Shown: in pieces, positions 53,909-61,550 of the stretch
How the letters are laid out: each line of letters opens with the position of its first letter
How positions within the stretch are numbered: the first letter of the stretch is position 1
Origin: Streptomyces sp. NBC_00576
Lineage (GTDB): Bacteria; Actinomycetota; Actinomycetes; Streptomycetales; Streptomycetaceae
Assembly: GCF_036345175.1 (NCBI RefSeq)
Contig: NZ_CP107780.1
Span: 2,542,001 to 2,606,000, forward strand
Reading direction: 5' to 3'
DNA: 64,000 nt
Made by a program: the position numbers and the translations under genes
Notes under the pieces: model-generated
The model's input: the letters and a program-made list of their open reading frames with translations, nothing else
Database searches by the model: none
Told to the model about the DNA's origin: nothing

Positions 53909-54173
53909 CACCGTCACCGGTCAGCCCGCTCACGTCGGGCGTGCGGATCCCGGTTCCGGGTCCGCGGGCGGGGCGCCCCACGTCCGACAGCGTCTCGCGG
54001 GCCCGGGCGTCGACAAACCGGGTCCCGGGTCCCGAGATGCCGGGCGCCGAAATGACGGTTCGCGCATGACAGTTCGTATGCGTGCCGACCCGTTCCGCCA
54101 CTGCGGTTGCGGGTGCCACTGCGCCATGTGTGACTGGTGGAGACCCCGCCTCTCTCCTCATCGGGAGATCGTC

Positions 54174-55799
54174 ATGGCTGACTGCCCTCCTCACCGCCCC
54201 AGTGCCCGCGCCGTCTGGTCCGACTTCTGTGCCGTGTGCCCCAGTCCGGAACTGCGGGAGCGGTTCCAGGAAGAGCAACTCCGCATCCGCGGCGCCTCGC
54301 CGCTCGGCGGCCAGTTCGTCGTGGGCGGCGCTCCGCGCCCCCTCGGGTTCGATGACGGCACGATTGTCCCGCCCGGCGAGTTCCCTGTCGGCACGCCGCG
54401 TGCCACCATCGCCGCCGCTGCCGCCGATCGCAGGCCGCTCACCGGCGCCGTACGCGTCGTTGTCGTCCTCGCCGACTTCAGCGACAAGCAGATGACGCGT
54501 GACAAGCAGGATTTCGAGGAGTTGTTCTTCTCGCTCGGCGCGCTGCCGAAGGGCAGCGTCCGCGAGTACTACCGCGAGGTGACCCACGGGCTGGTCGACA
54601 TCGTCGGTGAGGTCGTCGGACCAGTCCGGCTGCCGCGCGAGCTCTCCTGGTACGCGAACGGCAACTACGGCATCGGCAAGCCCTCCGGACGGCCCAGGGC
54701 ACACCTCATGGCGCGAGACACCGCCATGGCCGCGGACCCGCAGGTCAACTACGCCCCGTACGACAACGACGGCAACGGGTTCGTCGACGCCTTCATCGTC
54801 CTGCACGCGGGGCCGGGCGGCGAGGTCACCGGTGACCCGGGAGACATCTGGTCGCACAAGTGGACCCTGCCGAACGCCCACAACGCTGATGGCGCGCGCA
54901 TCTTCGCCTACCTCACCATCCCCGAGGACGCCAAAATCGGCGTCTGCGCCCACGAGTTGGGGCATCTGCTGTTCGGCTTCCCCGACCTGTACGACATCGA
55001 CGGCACCTCGGAAGGCATCGGCAACTGGTGCCTGATGGCCGGCGGTTCATGGGGCGAGGGGGGTGACAGGCCGACGCACCCGTCCGCCTGGTGCAAGGTC
55101 GACCAGGGCTGGGCGACGGTGTCCAACGTCGCCGGCTCGACGACCCTGTCGATTCCCGACGTGAAGAACAGCCACCAGGTGCACCGGCTGTGGTCCGGCG
55201 GACTGCCGGGCAGCGAGTACTTCCTGGTCGAGAACCGCCAGCGCTCCGGCTACGATGCGTCGCTGCCCGGCGACGGGCTCCTGATCTGGCACGTCGACGA
55301 GCACCAGCCGGACAACTCCGACGAGACCCACTACATGGTGGGACTGGTGCAGGCCGACAACGAACAGGACCTCGAGTGGTCGGCGAATCGCGGCGATGCG
55401 GGTGACCCCTATCCCGGAAGCACCGGGAACACCGCGTTCGGCCCGACGAGCGCCCCCGGTTCCCACTCCCACTCGGGCGCCCCGACCGGGGTGTCGGTCA
55501 CCGGCATCTCGGCGTCCGGGCCCACGATGACGGCAACGGTCGCGGTCACCGTACCGGGACCGGTCCACGTACCGGTCGGCGTCATGGCGACGCGGGCCGA
55601 GGCGGACGGCTCGGCCGGGCTGACAGAGATGATCCACTCCGTCCAGGCGCGGCTGGAGGCTCTGGAGCAGGCCATGGCCAGGGACCCGCGGAGGTCCGCC
55701 GAGCCGGCCCTCGAAGGCGGCCCACGGTACGAGCGTGACGGCACATCGCGGGCTGTGGAGTCCGCCCCGGGCGTCGACCGCGGTCACCGTCGGCCCTAG
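54174..55799 (+). CDS. M6-family metalloprotease (immune inhibitor A-like)
   Basis: A 541-residue M6 metalloprotease. Zinc site HELGH at residues 260-264 (VCAHELGHLLFGFPDLYD), preceded by VRVVVVLADFSDKQ and YDNDGNGFVDAFIVLHAGPG, a probable calcium-binding turn. GNWCLMAGGSW is the M6 Met-turn-like motif. Family proteases are secreted, but the ATG at 54174 (GGGAG upstream) starts without a hydrophobic signal. The longer frame from 54066 adds a Cys-rich segment, also without a signal, so export or localisation is uncertain. The 265 bp before it (53909-54173) show no other gene. Confidence 0.85.
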   Translation: MADCPPHRPSARAVWSDFCAVCPSPELRERFQEEQLRIRGASPLGGQFVVGGAPRPLGFDDGTIVPPGEFPVGTPRATIAAAAADRRPLTGAVRVVVVLADFSDKQMTRDKQDFEELFFSLGALPKGSVREYYREVTHGLVDIVGEVVGPVRLPRELSWYANGNYGIGKPSGRPRAHLMARDTAMAADPQVNYAPYDNDGNGFVDAFIVLHAGPGGEVTGDPGDIWSHKWTLPNAHNADGARIFAYLTIPEDAKIGVCAHELGHLLFGFPDLYDIDGTSEGIGNWCLMAGGSWGEGGDRPTHPSAWCKVDQGWATVSNVAGSTTLSIPDVKNSHQVHRLWSGGLPGSEYFLVENRQRSGYDASLPGDGLLIWHVDEHQPDNSDETHYMVGLVQADNEQDLEWSANRGDAGDPYPGSTGNTAFGPTSAPGSHSHSGAPTGVSVTGISASGPTMTATVAVTVPGPVHVPVGVMATRAEADGSAGLTEMIHSVQARLEALEQAMARDPRRSAEPALEGGPRYERDGTSRAVESAPGVDRGHRRP

Positions 55800-55875
55800 G
55801 ACGCCCCGCCGTGCCGACGGCTGTCGGCAGGAGGACCGAGGACCGAGGACCCAGGACAGGCGGAGGCCGTGAGCC

Positions 55876-56181
55876 ATGGTGCAGGCGACCGAGAATCTCA
55901 CCGCGCTGACCGTCCGCCTGGTCACGACGGGTCCGCATCCACGCCTGAGGGGCTGGGACCGGTTCGGCGCCGATGTCCTCGGCGCCCAACCGGTCGTCGG
56001 CTACGCCGACCTTCTGTCACGGCACGTCGGACACCGTCTCGACCTCGCCGTGCCGAGCAGCCTCACAGCGGGTCTCGTGCCTGGCGCCGTCGTCCGCCTG
56101 CGGGCCAGACTCGCCGGGGGCGAGGCCCTGGCCGAGAAGCGTCCTCCACCGGGCACTTTCGTGGTTGAGCCGCCGCCCTGA
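55876..56181 (+). CDS. Small hypothetical protein
   Basis: 101 residues, rich in Leu, Val and Arg, with no membrane segment or known motif (LTALTVRLVTTGPHPRLRGW, ADLLSRHVGHRL). A good GGAGG ribosome site precedes ATG 55876, and a strong terminator follows. Its role is unknown; it may be co-transcribed with the M6 protease 76 bp upstream. Confidence 0.6.
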   Translation: MVQATENLTALTVRLVTTGPHPRLRGWDRFGADVLGAQPVVGYADLLSRHVGHRLDLAVPSSLTAGLVPGAVVRLRARLAGGEALAEKRPPPGTFVVEPPP

Positions 56182-56212
56182 CATCCCACGAGCCCCTGGA
56201 AGGGGCCCGGCG

Positions 56213-56251
56213 AACACCAAGGCCCTGTCCTGAGGACAGGGCCTTGGTGTT
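56213..56251. terminator. Bidirectional terminator, 18-bp stem
   Basis: Perfect complementary arms (56213-56230 and 56234-56251; core AAGGCCCTGTCC) around a TGA loop, flanked by A and T runs on opposite sides. It separates the convergent small genes at 55876 and 56258. Confidence 0.85.
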
Positions 56252-56257
56252 TGTGCC

Positions 56258-56737
56258 TCAGGCCTCGGCGAGGACGACCTCGTGGATTCGTTCCGAGTGG
56301 ACGGTGGGCATCGGGATGAAGCCCGAGCGGCGGAACTCCACCAGGCTGGTCTTCACCCGCGCCGGGCCGGGCTCGTACGCGCCCGGCTCGGTGGCCTTGG
56401 TGTTCGACCACTGGTGCCAGGAGCCGTCACAGCTCGCGAGGACACTGTCCATGCCGTACCAGACGTTCTCGCCGCGCTCGATCGAGGCCGCCACGCGGAC
56501 GGAGTCGCCGGTGCTGAGGCAGCGGTAGCTGCCGGAGAGCGTGAGCTCGCCGTCGGGCGTGATGCTGCCGGCTTCGACCGTCACCTGGTCGAAGCCCTCG
56601 TCCGCGGCCTGGGCCGCCGTCGCGACCGGCGCCACGGTGAGCAGCACAGCACCGGCGGCGACGGCCGCGGCACGGGAGAGGGCGGCACGGGAGAGGGACG
56701 AGAAGGCCGAAAAGGACGGCTCGAAGGACAGTGACAT
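56258..56737 (-). CDS. Secreted hypothetical protein (possibly DUF6299-like)
   Basis: 159 residues with a signal peptide (RAAAVAAGAVLLTVAPVA to AQA, cleavage near residue 48). The mature domain is an Ig-like beta sandwich with two cysteines (LTLSGSYRCLSTGD, VLASCDGSWHQW) that may form a disulfide. This pattern is seen in small Streptomyces exoproteins of unknown function. AAGGAGG lies 7 bp before ATG 56737. Confidence 0.75.
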   Translation of the reverse strand: MSLSFEPSFSAFSSLSRAALSRAAAVAAGAVLLTVAPVATAAQAADEGFDQVTVEAGSITPDGELTLSGSYRCLSTGDSVRVAASIERGENVWYGMDSVLASCDGSWHQWSNTKATEPGAYEPGPARVKTSLVEFRRSGFIPMPTVHSERIHEVVLAEA

Positions 56738-56930
56738 GGGGAAACCTCCTTGGGGGGACTCCACAGGTACTGGCCCCACGCGCCCGCGCGCGTGATCATC
56801 ACTCCTTCGTCGGCGAGTCGTGCACGCCGACTGTCCGAATGTCAGCGTGGTGTCACAGCACGTCCGCGTGCTGTCACGCTTCCTCGACACGACTTGGCGC
56901 CGGGCCCCGGCACGGGCATCGTCAGAAGTG

Positions 56931-56954
56931 GCAAGGAAGCAAGGAAGCAAGGAA
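56931..56954. repeat. Three copies of the 8-mer GCAAGGAA
   Basis: Exact tandem octamers in the 258-bp gap before the DUF5999-type gene; nothing else is recognised in that gap. Confidence 0.85.
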
Positions 56955-56995
56955 GCACCGCACCCGAGCACCAGCATCCGATCCGGAGGCACACC

Positions 56996-57184
56996 ATGTG
57001 TTCACACCAGCCCCCGTGCCCCTCGGCCGACCGTCCCGACCGGGACGCCGCGCACATCGTCGCCTTCCACCCCGAGCAGGGCTGGAACCTCCTGTGCAAC
57101 GGAGCGATCGTCTTCGACGACACCGGCGAGCTGCTGCCCGACGGCAGCGTGGTCTCCCCGCACCGACTGACGACCGCGGCCTGA
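56996..57184 (+). CDS. DUF5999-type small protein
   Basis: 62 residues: MCSHQPPCPSADRPDRDAAH, then HPEQGWNLLCNGAIVFDDTG and GSVVSPHR. This Cys/His-bearing small protein family is widespread in Streptomyces and of unknown function. A GGAGG ribosome site lies 6 bp before ATG 56996. Ends 15 bp from the convergent RidA gene. Confidence 0.85.
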   Translation: MCSHQPPCPSADRPDRDAAHIVAFHPEQGWNLLCNGAIVFDDTGELLPDGSVVSPHRLTTAA

Positions 57185-57199
57185 CCGGCCTCTGACTCC

Positions 57200-57598
57200 C
57201 TACGGCAGTACCGCGAAACCGTCGAGCTCCACCAGAGCCTCTTCGTCCCAGAGCCGCACGATCCCGACGACCGCCATCGCCGGATAGTCGCGCCCCGCCA
57301 ACCTCCTCCAGATACGGCCGAGTTGAGGGGCCTGAGCGCGGTATTCGGCGACGTCCGTGGCGTACACCGTGACCCGGGCCAGGTCCGCGGGTGTACCGCC
57401 TGCCGCGTGCAGTGCGGCGAGCAGATTCCCGAGGGCCCACTCGAACTGCTCGGGCAGCGTGTCTCCCACTACCTTCCCCTCGGCGTCGAGCGCGGTCTGA
57501 CCCGCGAGGAACACCAGCCGGGAGCCGGTGGCGACGACCGCATGCGAGAAACCGGTGGCCGGAGACAGGCCCGGGGGGTTGATGCGCTCGGCGGTCAC
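57200..57598 (-). CDS. RidA/YjgF-family protein
   Basis: 132 residues of the RidA fold: INPPGLSPATGFSHAVVATG, VFLAGQTALDAEG and the closing LVELDGFAVL. The canonical Arg of enamine deaminases (RVTVYATD region) is followed by family-typical residues. RidA proteins hydrolyse enamine/imine intermediates. Its start overlaps the acyl-CoA dehydrogenase stop by 4 bp, placing it in the aryl-CoA cluster, where an amino-substituted cyclic CoA ester is a plausible substrate. Confidence 0.88.
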   Translation of the reverse strand: MTAERINPPGLSPATGFSHAVVATGSRLVFLAGQTALDAEGKVVGDTLPEQFEWALGNLLAALHAAGGTPADLARVTVYATDVAEYRAQAPQLGRIWRRLAGRDYPAMAVVGIVRLWDEEALVELDGFAVLP

Positions 57599-58734
57599 AG
57601 AGCCGCCCCCGTCGCACGCGGCTCCTTGTACAACTCCTTTGCGATGACCGTCCGTTGGACCTCACTCGCGCCCTCGTAGATACGCGGCGCCCGTACCTCC
57701 CGGTAGAGGTGTTCGAGGAGATGGCCGCGTCGCAGCGCCCGGGCGCCGTGCAGTTGGACGGCCGCGTCGACGACGTACTGCGCGGTCTCGGTGGCCAGCA
57801 GCTTCGCCATCGCTGCGCGCCCCGGGACACCTTGGGCGCCTTCGTCGTACGCCGCCGCTGCCGCGTAGACCATCAGCCGGGCCGCCTCCGTACGCAGGGC
57901 CATCTCGGCGACCTGGTGGGCGACTGCCTGGAGGTCCTTCAACTTGCCGCCGAACGCGTCCCGTTGGCTGGTGTGGGCGAGAGTCGCGTCCAGGGCCGCC
58001 TGGGCCATGCCGACGGCGAAGGCGCCGACGCTCGGCCGGAACAGGTTCAACGTGCCCATGGCGACGCGGAATCCACGGTCGGGTTCGCCGATGACGTCGT
58101 CCACGGTGACCGGTACGGCGTCGAGGGCGAGGGCGCCGATGGGGTGCGGGGAGAGCATGTCGAGGGCGGTGCCGGTGAGGCCGGGCCGGTCGGCAGGGAG
58201 CAGGAAGGCGGTGACTCCCCGGGCCCCCGCCCCCGCTGTCGTACGGGCGAAGACGGTGTAGAAGTCGGCCTCGGGGGCGTTGGAGATCCAGCACTTCTCG
58301 CCGGTGAGGCGCCAGCCGGAGGGGCCGTCGGGGGCTGCCGTGAGTGACAGGGCCGCCGCGTCGGAACCCGCGCCCGGCTCGCTCAGCGCGAACGCGGCCA
58401 CCGCACTGCCCTCGCTCACCCGCGGCAGCCAGCGTTCGCGCTGGGCCGGGGTGCCATGGGCGTGGACCGGGTGGGCGCCGAGGCCCTGCAGGGCGAGGGC
58501 GGTCTCCGCCTCGGTGCAGGCATGGGCGAGGGACTCCCGCATCAGGCACAGGTCGAGCGCGCCGGAGGTGAACAGCCGGGAGAGCAGGCCGAGTCGGCCG
58601 AGTTCGGCGACGAGGGGACGGTTGACGCGGCCCGGTTCGCCCTTCTCGGCGAGCGGGCGCAGCCGGTCGGCGGCCAGTGTGCGCAGTTCGGTACACCAGG
58701 CGGCCTGTGCCGGTTCGAGCGAGAATGCGGGCAT
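57595..58734 (-). CDS. Acyl-CoA dehydrogenase
   Basis: A 379-residue flavoenzyme: AAFALSEPGAGSDAAALSLTA, GEKCWISNAPEADFYTVFART, QAVAHQVAEMALRTEAARLM and ATETAQYVVDAAVQLHGARA are the standard ACAD blocks. The catalytic base region near the C-terminus (YREVRAPRIYEGASEVQ) has Glu in the usual position. ATG 58734 with GGAGG upstream. It is divergent from the CoA ligase across about 140 bp and probably oxidises a ring-derived acyl-CoA. Confidence 0.9.
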   Translation of the reverse strand: MPAFSLEPAQAAWCTELRTLAADRLRPLAEKGEPGRVNRPLVAELGRLGLLSRLFTSGALDLCLMRESLAHACTEAETALALQGLGAHPVHAHGTPAQRERWLPRVSEGSAVAAFALSEPGAGSDAAALSLTAAPDGPSGWRLTGEKCWISNAPEADFYTVFARTTAGAGARGVTAFLLPADRPGLTGTALDMLSPHPIGALALDAVPVTVDDVIGEPDRGFRVAMGTLNLFRPSVGAFAVGMAQAALDATLAHTSQRDAFGGKLKDLQAVAHQVAEMALRTEAARLMVYAAAAAYDEGAQGVPGRAAMAKLLATETAQYVVDAAVQLHGARALRRGHLLEHLYREVRAPRIYEGASEVQRTVIAKELYKEPRATGAAL

Positions 58735-58874
58735 CGCCGGTCCTCCCTCCGAGGCCGTCGTTCGCGGCCCCTCCCCGACGGTATCGCGCACCGTTGACTG
58801 TCGTCACCAACACGATACGCTCCTAGGGCGAGCCCACCACTACGCCACCACGCACGGCAAGGGGGCGCACCTCG

Positions 58875-60545
58875 ATGGACCCCATGCAACCCGCGCAACC
58901 CGGGCAGCCCAGGTCCGGCAGTGTTCCCGAGGACCGCACCGACCCCGCCCGGCGGATCCCCTCAGCCCACGTCGACACCTTCGCGCGCGACCATCTCCCG
59001 CCCCCGGACCAGTGGCCCCAGCTCCACTTCGACCTGCCCGAGCTGCGCTACCCCGACCGGCTGAACTGCGCGGCCGAGCTGCTGAGCGGCGTCGGCCCCG
59101 GGCGCCCGGTGTTCCGTACCGCCGCCGGTGAGGTGTGGACGTACGGCGAGCTGCGGACCCGCGTCGACCAGGTCGCGCACGTCCTGACCCGGGACCTCGG
59201 GATCGTGCCCGGCAACCGGGTCCTCCTGCGCGGCCCCACCACACCATGGCTCGCGGCCTGCTGGCTGGCGGTGCTGAAGGCCGGCGCGGTCGCGGTCACC
59301 GTGCTGGCCCAGCAGCGTCCGCACGAGCTGCGCACGATGTGCGAGATCGCCCAGGTGCACCACGCCCTGTGCGACATCCGGGCCGTCGACGACCTCGTCA
59401 AGGCGGAGATACCGGGGCTGCGGATCATGCCGTACGGGGGTGACGGCCGCGACGACCTGCTGAACCGTCCGGTGCCCGGCACCCCGTACCCCGCCGTGGA
59501 CACCGCGGCCGACGACGTGGCGCTGATCGCGTTCACGTCCGGCACCACCGGCCGCCCGAAGGGGTGCATGCACTTCCACCGGGATGTGCTCGCCGTCGCG
59601 GACACCTTCTCGCGGCACGTGCTGAAGCCGCGCGCGGACGACGTGTTCGCGGGCAGTCCGCCGCTCGGTTTCACCTTCGGGCTCGGCGGTCTGGTGGTCT
59701 TCCCGATGCGGGCCGGGGCGAGCGCGCTGCTCCTCGAACAGGCGGGCCCCGGACAGCTGTTGCCGGCCATCGCCGAGCACCGTGTGTCGGTGCTGTTCAC
59801 CGCGCCGACGGCGTACCGCGCGATGCTCGACGAGCTGGACGCGTACGACACCGGCTCGCTGCGCCGCTGCGTCTCGGCGGGCGAGAACCTGCCCGCGGCC
59901 ACCTGGCGGGCCTGGTACGAGCGCACCGGCCTGCGGCTGATCAACGGCATCGGCGCGACCGAGCTGCTGCACATCTTCATCTCGGCGGCCGACCAGGACA
60001 TCAGGCCCGGCGCGACCGGGATCCCGGTGCCGGGGTGGCACGCGCGCGTGCAGGACGACAGCGGCGAGCCGGTGCCGGACGGCACGCCCGGGCTGCTAGC
60101 GGTGCGCGGTCCGGTCGGGTGCCGCTATCTCGCCGATCCGCGCCAGGGCGCGTATGTGCGGGGCGGCTGGAACATCACCGGGGACACCTACGTCCGGGAG
60201 AACGACGGGTACTTCCGGTACGTGGCCCGGGCCGACGACATGATCATCTCGGCCGGGTACAACATCGCGGGCCCGGAGGTCGAGGAGGCGCTGCTGCGCC
60301 ATCCTGATGTCCTGGAGACGGCCGTGGTGGGGCGGGAGGACGAGGCGCGTGGGCAGGTCGTGGTGGCGTACGCCGTACTCAGGGAGGGCGCCCTGCGGGA
60401 CGCGGAGACGCTGCGCGCGTTCGTCAGGGAGGAGCTGGCACCGTACAAGTGTCCGCGCGAGATCGTCTTCCTGGACGCCCTGCCACGGACGGCGACGGGA
60501 AAGCTCCAGCGCTTCCGACTGCGCACCGATCCGAGTCCGACCTGA
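58875..60545 (+). CDS. Aryl-CoA ligase (benzoate/2-aminobenzoate-CoA ligase family)
   Basis: A 556-residue ANL-superfamily ligase: AMP motif LIAFTSGTTGRPKGCMH, INGIGATELLHIFISA, and the C-terminal hinge with YFRYVARADDMIISAGYNI and catalytic Lys in RTATGKLQRF. The wording PPLGFTFGLGGLVVFPMRAG is typical of benzoate-, 2-aminobenzoate- and salicylate-CoA ligases. With the fused monooxygenase at 61551 it would feed an aerobic CoA-thioester aromatic route. Confidence 0.87.
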   Translation: MDPMQPAQPGQPRSGSVPEDRTDPARRIPSAHVDTFARDHLPPPDQWPQLHFDLPELRYPDRLNCAAELLSGVGPGRPVFRTAAGEVWTYGELRTRVDQVAHVLTRDLGIVPGNRVLLRGPTTPWLAACWLAVLKAGAVAVTVLAQQRPHELRTMCEIAQVHHALCDIRAVDDLVKAEIPGLRIMPYGGDGRDDLLNRPVPGTPYPAVDTAADDVALIAFTSGTTGRPKGCMHFHRDVLAVADTFSRHVLKPRADDVFAGSPPLGFTFGLGGLVVFPMRAGASALLLEQAGPGQLLPAIAEHRVSVLFTAPTAYRAMLDELDAYDTGSLRRCVSAGENLPAATWRAWYERTGLRLINGIGATELLHIFISAADQDIRPGATGIPVPGWHARVQDDSGEPVPDGTPGLLAVRGPVGCRYLADPRQGAYVRGGWNITGDTYVRENDGYFRYVARADDMIISAGYNIAGPEVEEALLRHPDVLETAVVGREDEARGQVVVAYAVLREGALRDAETLRAFVREELAPYKCPREIVFLDALPRTATGKLQRFRLRTDPSPT

Positions 60546-60659
60546 CGCCGAGCCGACTCCGACCTACCCCCGCACGCGAAGTGATCTTGACCAAAAATCA
60601 CTCACTGTACGTAGTTGACCAGCGGAAATGGCGAACAATAGGGATTCCGGCGGCTTAAA

Positions 60660-61475
60660 ATGATCAACGTGTCCGAACAGCACGCCCCGCGGTCCCTCAT
60701 CGTCACTCTCTACGGCGCGTACGGCCGTTTCATGCCCGGCCCGGTACCCGTCGCCGAGCTGATCCGGCTCCTCGCCGCGGTCGGCGTCGACGCGCCTTCC
60801 GTACGGTCGTCCGTGTCCCGCCTGAAGCGGCGGGGCCTGCTCCTGCCGGCCCGTACCGCACAGGGCGCGGCCGGTTACGAACTCTCGCCGGACGCCCGCC
60901 AGTTGCTCGACGACGGCGACCGGCGCGTGTACGCCGCCGCTCCTCCCCCGCACGACGAGGGCTGGATCCTCGCCGTGTTCTCCGTGCCCGAGTCGGAGCG
61001 CCAGAAACGCCACGTCCTCCGCTCCCGGCTGGCCGGACTCGGCTTCGGCACCGCGGCGCCGGGCGTATGGGTGGCACCCGCGCGCCTCTACGAGGAGGCT
61101 CGCCACACCCTGGAGCGGCTGCGCCTCGATCCGTACGTCGACTTCTTCCGCGGCGAGCATCTGGGCTTCGCGGCGACGGCCGAGGCGGTGTCCCGCTGGT
61201 GGGACCTCGCCGCGATCGCCAAGGAGCACGAGGCGTTCCTCGACCGCCACGCGCCCGTGCTGCACGAGTGGGAGAAGCGCGAGGACACGCCGCCCGAGGA
61301 GGCGTACCGCGACTACCTGATGGCCCTGGACTCCTGGCGCCACCTGCCCTACACCGACCCCGGCCTGCCCGCCCATCTACTCCCGGCCAACTGGCCGGGC
61401 GTTCGCTCGGCGGCCGTCTTCCGGGGGCTGCACGCTCGGCTGCGGGACGCGGGGGCCGGGTTCGCGGGGCTGTGA
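60660..61475 (+). CDS. PaaX-family transcriptional regulator
   Basis: A 271-residue PaaX protein: N-terminal winged helix (SLIVTLYGAYGRFMPGPVPV ... SSVSRLKRRGLLLPA), the central domain (EGWILAVFSVPESERQKRHV) and the C-terminal helical part (AYRDYLMALDSWRHLPYTDP). PaaX proteins are repressors released by aryl-CoA esters such as phenylacetyl-CoA. It lies between the ligase and the monooxygenase genes and is their likely regulator. The start overlaps a TTAAAAT sequence that could be a -10 element, so a leaderless message or the GTG at 60669 are alternatives. Confidence 0.88.
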   Translation: MINVSEQHAPRSLIVTLYGAYGRFMPGPVPVAELIRLLAAVGVDAPSVRSSVSRLKRRGLLLPARTAQGAAGYELSPDARQLLDDGDRRVYAAAPPPHDEGWILAVFSVPESERQKRHVLRSRLAGLGFGTAAPGVWVAPARLYEEARHTLERLRLDPYVDFFRGEHLGFAATAEAVSRWWDLAAIAKEHEAFLDRHAPVLHEWEKREDTPPEEAYRDYLMALDSWRHLPYTDPGLPAHLLPANWPGVRSAAVFRGLHARLRDAGAGFAGL

Positions 61476-61505
61476 TTCGCGGGGCTGCGATTCGCGGGGC
61501 TGCGA
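61461..61505. repeat. Three 15-mer tandem copies spanning the PaaX stop codon
   Basis: Units TTCGCGGGGCTGYGA at 61461, 61476 and 61491. The first ends in the PaaX stop (TGA); the next two follow directly after it. Confidence 0.85.
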
Positions 61506-61550
61506 GGGGAGGAACGCCGGTGGAGGTTCCTCGACGGCGCCGAGCCGCGT

